Notes: generated by a model not told the origin, from the letters alone. Shown: positions 1-12,248, counted from the stretch's first letter. The stretch is DNA of 64,000 nt from Ichthyophthirius multifiliis (GCF_000220395.1 NW_004086136.1:1-64000), one strand, 5' to 3'. Translations and numbers: made by a program.

Positions 1-655
1 ATCTCCTCCCCCAATTATAGATACGAACTTATCTTTTATTTTAAAAAAATATTTTATATTTTATATTTATTTTATTTACCATTGTTTTATTATTAATGTT
101 TTTTAAAAAACTTAAAACAGGAGAAGTAGTATCAAAGTCAGCTACAAATGCGACTTAAAATTATTAGTATTGCTATATAGTAAGATGAAAGTAATTAAAT
201 GGTCCTTTGACTCCTACAGTATTATCATCCTTTTAATACACAAGATCATATTTAAAGTATTCATTTGATCTAAAATTTTCTGCATTAATTTTAATAGAAT
301 GAAAATATACATTCATTTATTAGTCTTTCTTCAAATTTTATGTTAATAATTATTATCTTTAAGCCCAAGGAATACTCCTAATATCTTGTTTTGAAGAATC
401 CAATACTTGCAAATTCATTTTCTTAGGTTATTAAGAAGACTGAGCTACTAAGTAGTTAGTATACGTATTAATTATTAATTTATTTTCTTTACATTCATTA
501 GTTGTAAAATAAGTTACTTCATAATGGTAAGTTGGATTCGATATTTGAGGATTGTATTTGTCACCTAAATTTACTTTTACACCTTAAGGTTAACATTTTT
601 CAGCTGTAACATTTACTAAAGAATTCGCTAAATAAAATAAAATAATATGTAATCC
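1..655. repeat. Direct repeat, copy A
   Basis: Bases 1-655 are nearly identical to 1832-2491. The copies differ by five single-base homopolymer length changes, all within the first ~110 bases, and by one substitution near the far end. Both cover the 5' part of a phosphatase gene on the minus strand. Sequence similarity stops abruptly after the shared stretch that ends near 650 and 2487. Confidence 0.95.
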
Positions 656-670
656 AAATAATTAAATCAT
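1..670 (-). CDS. Purple-acid-phosphatase-like metallophosphoesterase, 5' part
   Basis: Minus-strand gene starting at the ATG at 670-668 and leaving the window at base 1. The first ~17 residues are a hydrophobic signal peptide ending in Ala-Asn-Ser, so the enzyme is probably secreted or lysosomal. About 180 residues follow with a fibronectin-like N-terminal domain character, then a 52-nt GT-AG intron at 79-28. The next exon opens with a hydrophobic strand followed by GGGDYGYD, the first metal-binding motif of purple acid phosphatases. The downstream GNHE motif lies outside the window but is visible in the duplicate copy at 1690-2490. This copy keeps its start codon and reading frame. Family assignment is from these two motifs; substrate is unknown. 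Confidence 0.7.
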
Positions 671-904
671 TTTAATTTTAAATAAAATTATAAAGTCTAA
701 TTATATAATATTTTCTAATAAAATTTATAAAAGAAATTAAATTATTTAAATAATATTTTATTTTTATATTAATTAAAGTAATTGTCATATAAATTTTATA
801 AGTAAATATATATTAATCGATACATTTTCATTTAATTTTAATAGTATATTTAAATAAAATTAAATACAAACCAATAAGGAATAAAAACCGAAATATTTAT
901 AAAT

Positions 905-1330
905 AACAAATATAAGTTTAGGTTGCTTTATTAAAAAAAGTTCTATAAAAATTGATTTAGTTGAAGATTGAAATATTAAAAAAACAGACCCACGTACTTT
1001 GATTTTTAATAATCTTTAAAAGGTACAGTCCTTGTTTCTCGTCATTAAAAAAAAAAAAAATATTTTAAAATATAATAGAAAAATTAAAAATATCCTTTCT
1101 AATTGATAGAAAATATTGAAATGGCAGGAATTGCAACAATTAGTGATTATAAAAAAGATCAAACTTAAATGGTTAAAAATATTTAAAAAGAAATTATGAA
1201 TTTAATTTACTAATTGAAAATATCCAAATCGATTATGCAGCTTTGTGTACGATTTTTAATAAAATTTATTTATAAAAAATAATTAAAATAAATAAAAATA
1301 ACAACTTAAATTATGATTTTTATTTATTGT
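905..1330 (+). pseudogene. Decayed fragment of SF3B2 (SF3b145)
   Basis: This stretch aligns with the intact SF3B2 gene at about 3270-3620: the codons for the DPRT motif, the following basic stretch and the segment ending near IDYE can all be matched. It is interrupted by TGA codons, by missing bases and by a run of 14 A replacing a conserved Trp-Ser-Gln region. No start codon or C-terminal half is present. Its position after phosphatase copy A mirrors SF3B2 after copy B, so it is the decayed partner of a tandem duplication. Confidence 0.8.
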
Positions 1331-1689
1331 TAGAAAATTATCCTATGTATTTAATTTGAAAATCTTTAAGATAACTATTTATTAAAAAACTTCACTATAT
1401 CATATATTTTTCTCATATGGTTAAAGCTCTAACTAAGTACATAAATTTTTATACAGATATATTAAAAAAATTAATTTAGAATAGATAAATATATAATTTC
1501 TATTTTATTTATATTTATTATATATATATTCATTATATTTATTTATTTTTAACTTTTATAAAATTAATTTTTCTATTAATATATTGATATATATTTAAAT
1601 AATAACAAAATAATATATAAATAATTTCATTCTTAATAATTTTTAATTTTTTTTTATAATTTTAATTATTTTTTTAAAAATATAAAAAT

Positions 1690-2500
1690 TATAATAAAAT
1701 TCATACATATTTCCTTTATCTTCATGATTTCCAGCAATTGAATTAAAGGCTATTTCATTAAAATAAGTTTCAGTTTCTTTCATAAATTTTAGTCCTTTTT
1801 CTCCATTAAGGTCATGAAGGTCATAACCGTAATCTCCTCCCCCAATTATAGATACGAACTTATCTTTTTATTTTAAAAAAAATATTTTTATATTTTTATA
1901 TTTATTTTATTTACCATTGTTTTATTATTAATGTTTTTTTAAAAAACTTAAAACAGGAGAAGTAGTATCAAAGTCAGCTACAAATGCGACTTAAAATTAT
2001 TAGTATTGCTATATAGTAAGATGAAAGTAATTAAATGGTCCTTTGACTCCTACAGTATTATCATCCTTTTAATACACAAGATCATATTTAAAGTATTCAT
2101 TTGATCTAAAATTTTCTGCATTAATTTTAATAGAATGAAAATATACATTCATTTATTAGTCTTTCTTCAAATTTTATGTTAATAATTATTATCTTTAAGC
2201 CCAAGGAATACTCCTAATATCTTGTTTTGAAGAATCCAATACTTGCAAATTCATTTTCTTAGGTTATTAAGAAGACTGAGCTACTAAGTAGTTAGTATAC
2301 GTATTAATTATTAATTTATTTTCTTTACATTCATTAGTTGTAAAATAAGTTACTTCATAATGGTAAGTTGGATTCGATATTTGAGGATTGTATTTGTCAC
2401 CTAAATTTACTTTTACACCTTAAGGTTAACATTTTTCAGCTGTAACATTTACTAAAGAATTCGCTAAATAAAATAAAATAATATGTAATTCAAATATAAA
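1690..2500 (-). pseudogene. Second, damaged phosphatase copy
   Basis: Minus-strand duplicate of the purple-acid-phosphatase-like gene at 1-670. It extends further into the coding region and shows GGGDYGYDLHD and then AGNHEDKG, the two diagnostic metal-ligand motifs of the family. It lacks the signal peptide start (no ATG in frame upstream of about 2490). A 7-T run in exon 1, where copy A has 6, throws the exon out of frame with the motif exon. Beyond ~1690 recognisable family sequence stops. It is therefore a pseudogene, unless the extra T is a sequencing error and an upstream exon supplies the start. Confidence 0.7.
1832..2491. repeat. Direct repeat, copy B
   Basis: Partner of the repeat at 1-655, in the same orientation, offset by 1831-1836 bases. 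After the shared block the flanks are unrelated (2492 onward versus 656 onward). Confidence 0.95.
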
Positions 2501-2805
2501 ATACAATTTTTTTTATATTTATAATAATGCTATAATTTTTTTTATTATTATTTTAATTTTTTATTATTTTTAAATATAACTACTTAAATTAAAAGGACAT
2601 AATATAATAAATTATTTATTGATAAAAATAAATTATTATTTAATATAATTTATAAAAGTTATATAAATTTATTATTTATATCTTATTTTTTTTATTTAAA
2701 ATGCAATATAAATAATTTTTTAAGATTAATTAATAATTAAATATTATTATTATTGTCTATCAACAAAAAATAAAATAAAATAAAATAAAAATAAACAAAA
2801 ATTAA

Positions 2806-4347
2806 ATGTAAATTCAATAAGAAAAGAAACTTAGCAAAGAAGAAAAGCAAAAATTATATAACGCAAAAAAGAAAAAAATAAAAAAAGAAAAGCGAAAATG
2901 CAATAATACTAATAACATCTAAACCTTACCTAATCAATCCATCCAAACACATTTCGAACAAGAAAGCTATGAGTATGATTATTAAAAGCAAGTAGAATAT
3001 GTAATGGAATCAGATGAAACAGTATTAACAGGAATGTACTACGAATAATTTAAAGACGTATTTAAAAATTTTAATCAAAACTCATTAAAGCAATACGAAA
3101 TCTAAACAGATGAGAAAACTCAAGAACAACTACAAAAATAGTAAGATGAATTTGAAGAAAAAAAGCTCAAAAGATAATAAGAAAAATTACTAAAAGAACA
3201 AAATAAAGAAAAGCTTTCTAGAAAATAAAAGAAATAATAAAGATGGCTATAAGTAGCTTAGTTAAAAGCCATTGTAAAAAGACCTGATTTAGTTGAGGCT
3301 TGGGATATTACTGCACCAGACCCACGCACTTTAGTTTTTTTAAAATCTTTAAAAAATACAGTCCCTGTGCCTCGTCATTGGAGTCAAAAAAGAAAGTTTT
3401 TATAAAATAAAAGAGGTATTTTAAAATAACCTTTCTAATTGCCAGAAAATATCGAAAGAACAGGTATTGCGAAACTTCGTGACCCTTTTTCAGAAAGAGA
3501 TGGAACTTAGATGGTTAAATAGAAATTAAGAGAAAGGATGAATCCGAAAATGGGAAAAATAGATATTGATTATGAAGTTTTACATGACGCTTTTTTCAAA
3601 AATTAAAATAAATCAAAACTCACTATCCATGGAGATATTTATTACGAAGGAAAAGAGGATGAATTTACTCATAAAAAAGTAATTTTTTTATTTTATTTAC
3701 TTTCTTTAAAAAAAATATATATATAGTATAAACCAGGAAAATTATCAGATGCATTAAGAGCAGCACTCGAGATTGCAGATTATAGTCATCCGCCTTGGCT
3801 TATTAATATGCAAAGATATGGACCTCCACCTTCTTATCCAAATTTGAAAATTATTGGACTCACTTATCATGATTAGGGAGGAGTATCCTTTTTTAATAAA
3901 CTTTAAATGGATGATTAAAGCAAGTAAATGCAATAACCAGGAGTATACGGAACTTTTAAAACTGATGATGATCAAATGGATGATAATATTGCAATTTATA
4001 AGGGTTATTGGGGATAAGTGATTGATGATGAAGATGAAGAATAGGCAGGAGGTATTAATAACTAAAATATTTAAGAACCTGATGAACAGGATTTAGACGA
4101 AGAAGACAATGGAGATGAAGATGTTGATTTTGAAGAATAAATATAATAATATGAGAAAATGTAAAACTCTACAGATAATACAGGAATTAATAGTGTTATT
4201 TCTGGATTAGAAACTCCTGAAGTAGATTTAAGGAATAATAATGCACCTCTTTATACGGTTTTGGAAAATGTTCCTAATAAAAATGCAGTAGGAGGAATTT
4301 TAGGAACTTCACATACTTATATTATGCCAGAAAAAAAAACTAATTGA
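2806..4347 (+). CDS. SF3B2: Splicing factor 3B subunit 2 (SF3b145/Cus1)
   Basis: U2 snRNP component that bridges SF3b to the branch-site region. ATG at 2806, exon 1 to 3678, 48-nt intron 3679-3726, exon 2 to TGA 4345-4347; about 496 residues. The first ~150 residues are lysine- and glutamine-rich. The conserved DUF382 core follows, with RPDLVEAWD, APDPR, PVPRHW, QLPENIERTGIAKLRD and LTIHGDIYYEGKE. The PSP segment reads KPGKLSDALRAAL, then PPWLINMQRYGPPPSYPNLKI and GLTYHDQGG. A C-terminal acidic stretch precedes the TGA. It is shorter than human SF3B2 because the long N-terminal extension is missing. TAA and TAG codons fall at Gln positions throughout, which establishes the genetic code. A decayed copy of the same gene lies at 905-1330. 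Confidence 0.95.
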
Positions 4348-4505
4348 GTTTTATTACTTATTTTTTTATATTGTTTAATATTTTAGTAAACTGATTTTTT
4401 TTTTATAATAAAAAAAAACCAATATTTTTTTTAAAAAAAAATATTTATTTTATAAAAATTATATTATCAGAACATTTTTAAGTTTATAATAAAATATCTA
4501 AAAAC

Positions 4506-5332
4506 ATGCAATATTAAGTTTCAAATTCAATAAGCAATGTTTATGATACCTTAAATCTTTAATAAGAATTTGAAGATCATATTCCATTTTTGCAAAAATT
4601 ATTTGTAAAGATATAATAATAATATTTTCTAAAAAAAAAAAAAAAAAAAAGTATGTTCAAGAAAATTTTCCAAAAATAAGAAAAGTAAGAAGGGATGCAA
4701 GTTGCTTCTATAGATGATATTTATTTTTAATATGTGAAGAAATAATAAAAAAATAAGATAAAAATTTAAAAAATTAGAATTATCTAAAAAATAGTTAAAA
4801 GAATAAAAATATGATGAATGTGTAATTGTTGAATTTTATAATACTATCCATTAACTCATTTAAAAATTATTAAAAAATTCCTTTACTGTTAATAATTTGT
4901 AAAATATATATATTGATTTTATATTAATTATTTTATTTTTTAAAGGGTATATTTTTTAATAATAAAGTAAGATCTGATTCTCTTTTCATGTATTTAAGAT
5001 TTATAACTTCTGCTTATTTAAAAAAAATTAATCACAATTTTAAAATTATGTTCTTGAAAATATTACTATTGATGAATATTGTGCTATTGAAATTGATCCA
5101 ATAGATAAAGAAGCTGATTAGGTAATATATTTTTATTTCAAAAATCAATTTTTTATAAAGTTAGCAATAATATATTAATATACCTATTCGTATTGTTTAT
5201 TTGGATTCAAAACCTTAAAAAATGAATCCTGATGTAATTTAGTTACCTGAAGGTTAAAATATTAATCAAAATTCGTTTTTGCCAACATTTTTATATAGAC
5301 AGGGACATTATGATATTATTTATAATAAATGA
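4506..5332 (+). pseudogene. OTUB1-type ubiquitin thioesterase, broken
   Basis: Cysteine protease family that removes ubiquitin. The N-terminal exon (4506-4604), a 47-nt intron and the catalytic region KIRKVRRDASCFYR are readable, with Asp and Cys in the DGNC-like active-site position. Further on, a segment matching the family's YLRLLTS helix (MYLRFITSAYL) is seen, then DPIDKEAD. The C-terminal signature LYRQGHYDIIY, carrying the catalytic His, ends at TGA 5330-5332. An in-frame TGA (4715-4717) follows directly after the active-site CFYR. The frame also changes at about 4800 and at the A-run 5042-5045. These breaks suggest a pseudogene or sequence errors. The retained catalytic residues argue for recent damage. 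Confidence 0.75.
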
Positions 5333-5444
5333 AAAAAAAAAATATTATTTCTAAAATTATTTTTATATATATATATATAATTTATATAGTTAACGCGTTT
5401 TTTCAAAAAAAATTATAATAATTTTTTATTTTTATAAATTATTT

Positions 5445-6997
5445 TCACTCTTCAATTATATTTTATTCTTTTAAATAATTTATTTAATCTTAGTTTAATT
5501 TTACAAGATTTCCTGCTTCATCTAATATATAGTTTCCATTAAAATCAGTTAAGTAACCCTCTTAATCAAGTTAATAAACAATTTCTTCCTCTTCTTCTTT
5601 TATAATAGGTAAATTAGGAGTTATTTACTCTTTTTTTATATTTTTATAAAAAATAAATATATAGATATTTAAATAAATATTAAACTTTTAAATGAATTAT
5701 TTATTTTTTAAATATCTTCAATTTATTAGACTTCTTAGTTTTATAAAATATCTTTCATTTTATCATTAACCTTATCTGCTTATAAATAACTATCCATATC
5801 TTTTTTAGTATTATCTTCTTAGTTTTAATACTTATAATTCTAATTTAAAGGAGATATATCACTAATTATTTATTATTATTAAATGTTGCTTTAATTTATT
5901 GAATATTACAAAGATTAATCAGAGGTTCGAGATTATGGTAATTATTATTGATAATATTGTTATTATGGTTATATTTATAAAATAACGTCTTATTCAAATT
6001 ATTATTAGTCTTATTTTATTGTATATTGTATTTATTATACAGGTTATTAAATATATTAATGTTCTTATTTTATTACATATTACTATTTTTGTTAATCATT
6101 CTATAAATTTGTAATTACTTTTTCTTTTTAAATAACCTATTATTATTACTATTATAAATAAGGTTATTATATATTTTATGCTTATTATTAAATGATTAAT
6201 CCTTATTAAGGTATTTGTTGATGCTATTATTAAATTAAAACTGCTTATTATTGTTATTATTAAACTGAATTTTATTATTATTAAACTAAACTTTGCTATT
6301 ATTGTTAAAGAATAGTTTACTATTAAATTGTACTCGGTTATTACTATTATGTAATTAAATTAGACTATTATTAAGAAACTAAGTTCTGCTATTAAGAAAC
6401 TAAATTTTATTATTAAGAAACTAAACTTTATTATTATTAATATTATATAGGTTAATTTTGAATGCTTACAGAAGGAATACCTTATATAACAGGAGCTTAG
6501 GGAGTTAAAACATATGGATAAGGTTGTGTTTCATAAAATATTTTTTTAAATTTAAGGTCGATATCAACATTTTATTTAGAAATAGTTTAAATAATATTTG
6601 TGTATCTCTCATCTATTGATTTAAGTGTTTTATCTAAATTAACTTTATCTTGATAGACAGTTTTTTTAAGAGCAGAAAATTCATAATTATAAAACTATTC
6701 CACTTTTGCATTTAGAGATTGGAAAAGAGAATTCTAATCTTAAGGATGATAATTTATTTTTGCCTCTAATTCGTTTTTTAATTAGCTTATTTTTTCATGA
6801 ATTTCATCTTAAAGATATTTGTTTTCATTAACAAATAATTTATTTAAATTATCTGCTTCAGATTTTTCTTCTAAAATTTTGATTTTTTCTTACATTTATT
6901 TAATAGTTTCTAAATTCACTTTCATTTCTTATCTAATAATATCTTATATTTACTAAAATGAAACGAAACCTTAATGAGCATGTTATTGCTAAATTAG

Positions 6998-7054
<57 letters not shown>

Positions 7055-7537
7055 GTTTACGTATATTTTTAGGTTATTCTAATTATTATTTTTAGGCTGC
7101 TATTATATTTAGTATTATTGTTATTAATTAAGATACTATATTTATTTTTATTTTTATTAATATAAAATTTGTTATTGTTAATGTTGTTGTTAATTTTATT
7201 GTTATTGCAATTATTATTGTTATTATAAAGGATGTAAATTGTTATTTATTATTTGTTGTTATTGTTAAAAATATTTTTTGTTCTGTTATTATTAAATATA
7301 ATTATTATTCTTATTTTTTGTTATAATTCTATCTGGGCTTTTTTCAATAATTATGGTTGGATTACCTGTTAAGTTTTCTTTATTTTTTTCTATTTGTTAT
7401 GTTTTTTATACTTCATACTTATTTTAATCAACATTCAAGTTTTGATTAAATATTTACTATTTTTAATTTATTTTTTAAGGCGGAGACAAAATCTAATGCT
7501 TATGTAAAAAGTATTAATTTTCTGTATTTTCTGACAT
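5445..7537 (-). CDS. Glutamine/asparagine-rich coiled-coil protein
   Basis: No known family recognised. Minus-strand gene from ATG 7537-7535 to TGA 5447-5445. The N-terminal third is Asn/Gln-rich and contains a poly-Gln tract encoded by an (ATT)n microsatellite (TAA codons on this strand). A central ~130-residue segment with many Glu, Lys and Leu looks like a coiled coil. A second region of short repeats follows, alternating Gln runs with SLVSQQQ-, NLVSQQQ- and SVQQQQ-like units. The C-terminal ~50 residues are acidic. One normal intron lies near 5635-5690. Another apparent break at 6943-6969 can be removed by a 27-nt GT-AG intron, unusually short here; a frameshift is the alternative. The composition is prion-like. 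Confidence 0.7.
6999..7054. repeat. (ATT)n microsatellite, coding for poly-Gln
   Basis: About 18 uninterrupted ATT units on the plus strand. Read on the minus strand in the frame running from ATG 7537 they are TAA codons, which this organism translates as glutamine. Confidence 0.9.
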
Positions 7538-8088
7538 TTTTTACTTATATTTAAAATAATAAATTATGTTATTTTAATTTATAATTTTTATATTTTAAAA
7601 ATCTAAAAATTCTTTTTAAATTTTTTATTTTACAAAATAAAAATATATTTATTTAAAAATATAAATTAATTATATAGAATAAAATGCTAAAATATTCAAA
7701 TTAAATATTATATTTTTTCTATATTTAATATTTTAAAATTTAATTTTAAAGATATATATATATATTATATTTATATATTATTTCTTATATTTTTTAATCT
7801 AAATCATATATTTTTTTTTAATATAAAAATTTTACATATTTTTAATTTATTATATTTCTTTATTTATATTTGTTTTTATTTTTATTATTTAAACTTATTT
7901 TTTTTATTTTTGAATATATTTGATTTTTTTTTAATAAAGTATTAAATAATACTAAATTATAAATTTTATTTAATTTAATGATTTATTTTTATTTTCCTAA
8001 ATTTATTAAAAGAAAATAAAAATATCAAATATTAAAAATTATATATTAAAAAAATTAATTTTTTTTTTTAAAAAATAAAAATAAAAAT
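7538..8088. other. AT-rich spacer
   Basis: No reading frame with normal codon composition. It is almost pure A+T with long T runs. It lies upstream of the minus-strand gene starting at 7537 and downstream of Rpn9. Confidence 0.7.
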
Positions 8089-9429
8089 TCAATAAATAGG
8101 CGAAGCTTATTATTCAACAACTTAGATTAAGTTTTTCATAACAAAACTCCATTCATTAAATTTATTTTTCATAACTTCAATTCTTTAATTATCTAAAATT
8201 CTTGGGATCATCCAACTTATAGTAACTTATTGCTTAATTTCATTAATCATTCCTTTTACAAGTCCATAAGCCATACATCTAATAAGCAAAAATTCAATTT
8301 CTTTAACATCTTATTTTGTTTTTTAAGCAATTTAAGTAAAGCTGATAGTTCTGTCGTTTTTTGGAAGATTAAAAACAAGATCAAGGAAAGCCATAATTCT
8401 TATTTTTTATTCAAGAAGTTTTTGATTTTATTTTAATGCAGGCTATTTTTATAATTATATATTATATATTATTATTATATTTTACTATTTAGTTTATATG
8501 ATCATTATAATTAACCATATCTCTTTAAAATTAACTTACATTTCCTTCATTAAATGTTTAAATTAATTTATATAACCATTCATACTTTGAATTTTATAAA
8601 GATTTCACCACTTCTTATTACAAAAGTTCACTAAAGTTATAAATTTTAGGTGATAATAATATGGATATAGTCATATTTAAAGATATTTCTTATTTAAAGA
8701 AATCTGGAATGTATTAAGGTTAGGTATAAGCTAAATATTATAAGCCATTTTAGTATATTAGTTCATAACTTTTTTTGAAAGTATAATATTAATAGTGGCT
8801 TTTGTATAAAAAGGAAGATAAAATAGGTTCTATATGCGCATTTTGTTCTACTTTTTCCTTTAATTAATTTAAAAGGATATAATTTTATTCAGAGTGTTCT
8901 TCAGTAAGTCTATAAGTTAACTTTTTTTTATTTAAAAGTTTTGAAATTAAATAAAGAAAACAAAAATTACTTGTTATAATTAAAGGACTATTTATGCATT
9001 TTCGTCTTTTAATGTATTATTCATTTTCTATAAAAAATCATATTTTTCTTAATTAGCTGTTTTTTATAAAACATGAATATAAATAAAATGTTTTTTGTAT
9101 TATTACTATTAAATGCATCTGCAGCGTAACAAAGATATCTAGCAAGTATTAGTTAGTCCATTTTTTACCAAAATTTACAGATAAAGTTCTCATATAATAA
9201 GAGCAAAGCTTTTCTATTTTATAATATTTATTAGTCTTAAATTAATTAATTAAGATTTTAAGTAATTTCATGCCATAATCTTTATTTTTTTATTGTTTAA
9301 TAAATATATTTACATATTCTTTATTTTTTATATATACTTTTAGTCTTATAGGCAAAATAATTATTCGAACTTATCGCTTAAATGAGGAAAATCTTATGTT
9401 AAAGATTATAAAAATTATTATTGATTCAT
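8089..9429 (-). CDS. PSMD13: 26S proteasome lid subunit Rpn9 (PSMD13)
   Basis: Non-ATPase subunit of the 19S regulatory particle. Minus strand, ATG 9429-9427, TGA 8091-8089. Recognisable in order: an N-terminal KLWHEIT segment matching KLWHQLT of the family, LLLLYENFI, NFSELLQQEVV, WLYKLIQTFNEGNVSQF, and a C-terminal PCI/winged-helix end. That end reads LIRCMAYGLVKG, VTISWMIPRILD and a final helix with NEWSFVMKNL. At least three short introns are needed; one is 8485-8443 (43 nt). One further frame change falls at the T-run 8932-8939 and may be a sequence error. Length fits the family's ~380 residues. Confidence 0.88.
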
Positions 9430-10619
9430 TATTTATTTATTTATATATTTAATTTATTGATATTTATTATTAAATTATTTTTTAACATCAGATTAAATAA
9501 ATATTTTTAAAAAAAAAAATATAATAATAATTTAAAAATATATATTTAATTTAATAATTAAATATTATTATATAAATATGATATTTATTTATTTTCATTA
9601 AATTTATTGAAATAATTCATAATCACAAGTTAAAAAGCGAGGATTGAAGTTTTATATTTATAAACTGTTTTTTTTTGAAATTATTTGAGACTATTATTAC
9701 TATTATAATGAGTAATCATCTTAATAATTATTAATTCTGCAAACTAAATATATATATATAAATAAATAAATATTAAAAATAAAAAAATAGACCAAATCTT
9801 AATAATTGCTTTAATAATTTAAATTTTAACTCTATTTATATTTAAAAAGCATAATTACCAATTTATAGATAAGTTTTTTAATTTAAAACTATAGGAATTT
9901 AATTTTAAATAACTTTTTTATTAAACATTTAAATTTTCCCTATATTTATAATTATTTTTTCTAATTAATACTTATAACTGAATGTTAAATACTTAAAAGT
10001 TAGTTTTGACTAAAATTTACTATTTCTTAATCTTAAATATAAAGCAATGTTTAATTTATATAATCAAAGTTTAATAAATAAATGAATTCTCCACTTTCAA
10101 TTACAGCAAAGTTATTGAAAGTACAAAAAATCAAAAATATAATATTATGGAATTACTAACCACATATTTCACATTAAATATCTTATTTTTTATATTTATT
10201 ACACTAATATTTGTTGTTTATAAATTCGTCTTTTTCTTTATCCAATCCAAAAGACATTAAGAATGAAAATAACCGCATGTCCCTAAGCAATTACAGAAAT
10301 TTAATAAAGGATTTGTATATGAAGAATTCAGATAACATACTCTACAAATATCATCAGTTGTAAGAGTTTAATATTATTAATAATTACTTTCTTTTTTAAA
10401 AATTTATACTTTATCATTATCAACGATCTATTATTTAATATATTATTTATACTATTAAAAAATATTATATATTACATAAATATATTAATTTATAAATATA
10501 TAAATTATAAGTCAAAACCATATTATAAAAAATTATAAAATAAATTATATATAAATAATTTTATTTTTTTATATATAAGAATATTATTAAAATTTTATAT
10601 ATAAAACAGAATATTATTT
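9430..10619. other. AT-rich region with at most one tiny gene
   Basis: Mostly spacer. A plus-strand frame from ATG 10147 to TGA 10264-10266 encodes 39 residues with one strong membrane segment and a basic end. The same frame continues past the TGA for ~35 more residues of plausible composition (..VPKQLQKFNKGFVYEEFR..), so this may be a small membrane protein with a damaged stop, or chance. A short minus-strand frame near 9620-9705 is also possible. Neither is recognised. Confidence 0.35.
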
Positions 10620-11013
10620 AAAATAATTTTTTTTTACAATGTATATAATTCTAAAATAAACGCCTTATTGTAAAAAATCGTCTTTTTGTTCTAGTTGAAT
10701 TTGGTTATCGAAATAAATGTAAACAGGGTTATTATTTAATTCGATATTATATATTTCTATATTATTTTCTTTTATTTTTTTAATAAAAATAAATATTTTT
10801 AAAACACTTTATTAAAAATAAACAAAAGTAATTTCTTATTTTTTTACTTTCAATTTTGATTTCAAATAATGGTAATAAGTCTTTTTATATTTTAGTAGAT
10901 ATGCGTATATTTCTTTCAGATTAACTAATATAAACTATTCCTCCTTTGATAATGGTTGTTGCTTTATTTTTTAAACAATTGTTTTACGGGATTATTTTAA
11001 TTTTAAAAGACAT
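10620..11013 (-). CDS. Small hypothetical protein
   Basis: Minus-strand frame from ATG 11013-11011. About 70 residues (..ATTIIKGGIVYIS.., ..IRISTKIQKDLLPLFEIKIES) are followed by a probable intron around 10830-10775. A second exon ends near 10620-10640 (..NPVYIYFDNQIQLEQKDDF..). Codon composition is distinctly richer in G+C than the spacer, which supports coding. The C-terminal end is unresolved because the frame runs into A+T-rich sequence. There is a faint resemblance to the SRP14 pattern of a basic strand followed by ISTxx and KDL, but not enough to name it. Confidence 0.35.
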
Positions 11014-11249
11014 TTTTATATAAAAATATTAATTTACTACTTTTTTTTTATTTTTATTTTTAAAAAAATTAATTGATAAAATTATGCAATTATTATAAAA
11101 ACATATATTTTTAATATATATATGATTATATATTAAAAATAAAAAGTATTATTATATAATATTAATTAAAAAAAATATATTTATTTACAATAATTTTTTT
11201 GTTTTTATATAAATTCTGAAAAAATTTTGACATAATTTATTACAAAAAA

Positions 11250-12248
11250 ATGTATAAAAAAAACTAATAAAGCTTCTTATCATTTACTGACCTTACCTAA
11301 CTTTTAAATTAAAATATTAAAAAAGGAACATTATTTCCTTTAAAATATGGCAATTATGTAGCTTCGATTGGATATTAATTATAAAATTAAGTTTAAACAC
11401 TTGCCGATATATTAAAAAATAGTAAAGGGAGAGATAAAATTTGTTGTTTTACATAATATTTAACTGATTTTTATTATGTTTGCCATAAAAACAGTAATAT
11501 CGAAACTGTTTAAAAAATATTCAAAGAATAAAGTGGATTAAATGAGGCTTTTTTGGCAAAAAAAGTAAGCGATTCAATGAAAAGTAGTCGTAAAATTTTC
11601 AAATTTTTAAAGTTTTTCGGAGAATTAAACGGATTTTAGAAAGTTTTATCAAGTAATAAGCCTTTATTTTTAAAAACAGCATAATTTTTATGCGTAGTTT
11701 GCCGAATATTTTATTATATTTTAGATAATATTTTATGGGCTATAAATATAGGAAATATGAGGTATTAATTTATAAAAAAATTAAAAAATAAAAGTATAAA
11801 TAAAATTTATTTATTTTAAAAAATAAAAATAAGTGAAATTGTATCGAAAGAATATATACATAAAGTAAAATCAATTAAAGATATATTTCTATTAATAAAA
11901 AGTGTTTTAAAAATATTTTAAGTTTCATATATATTTCTATTTAAAAGAAAGTATTATATTTTTACAAAAAATTATAAATAATGTATTTATATAAAAATAA
12001 GTAAAGAAAAATGTGGACTTTAAGCGATATATGAAATAAAATAAAACACGCCAATAATAGAAGAAAGTGATATTCATATTTAATGTTAAAAATTATTAAT
12101 CTATAAACATAAAAGAAGAGTATATACAATAAAATTTATTACTACTTGTATTAGAATTCTAATGTTATGTAAAAGATAGAATTTGCCTCCTTTGTATTTT
12201 TTATTTATTTTTATTTAAAAAATAAAATAAAAAGTAATAAATTTATGA
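11250..12248 (+). CDS. Peroxisomal membrane protein PEX11-like
   Basis: PEX11 proteins remodel and divide peroxisomal membranes. ATG 11250; exon 1 reads without interruption to 11761. It contains the family's landmarks in order: a helix followed by GRDKICCFTQYL (family: dR..RLlqY), KKVSDSMKSSRKIFKFLKFF, and FYYILDNILWAINIG, matching the yYLxDNxxWL helix. A 72-nt intron (11762-11833) follows. The C-terminal part ends in a hydrophobic helix (..IRILMLCKRQNLPPLYFL) before TGA 12246-12248. A second intron may remove A+T-rich sequence at about 11915-11999. The stop overlaps the start of the next gene by a few bases. Family assignment is good; the C-terminal exon structure is uncertain. Confidence 0.75.
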
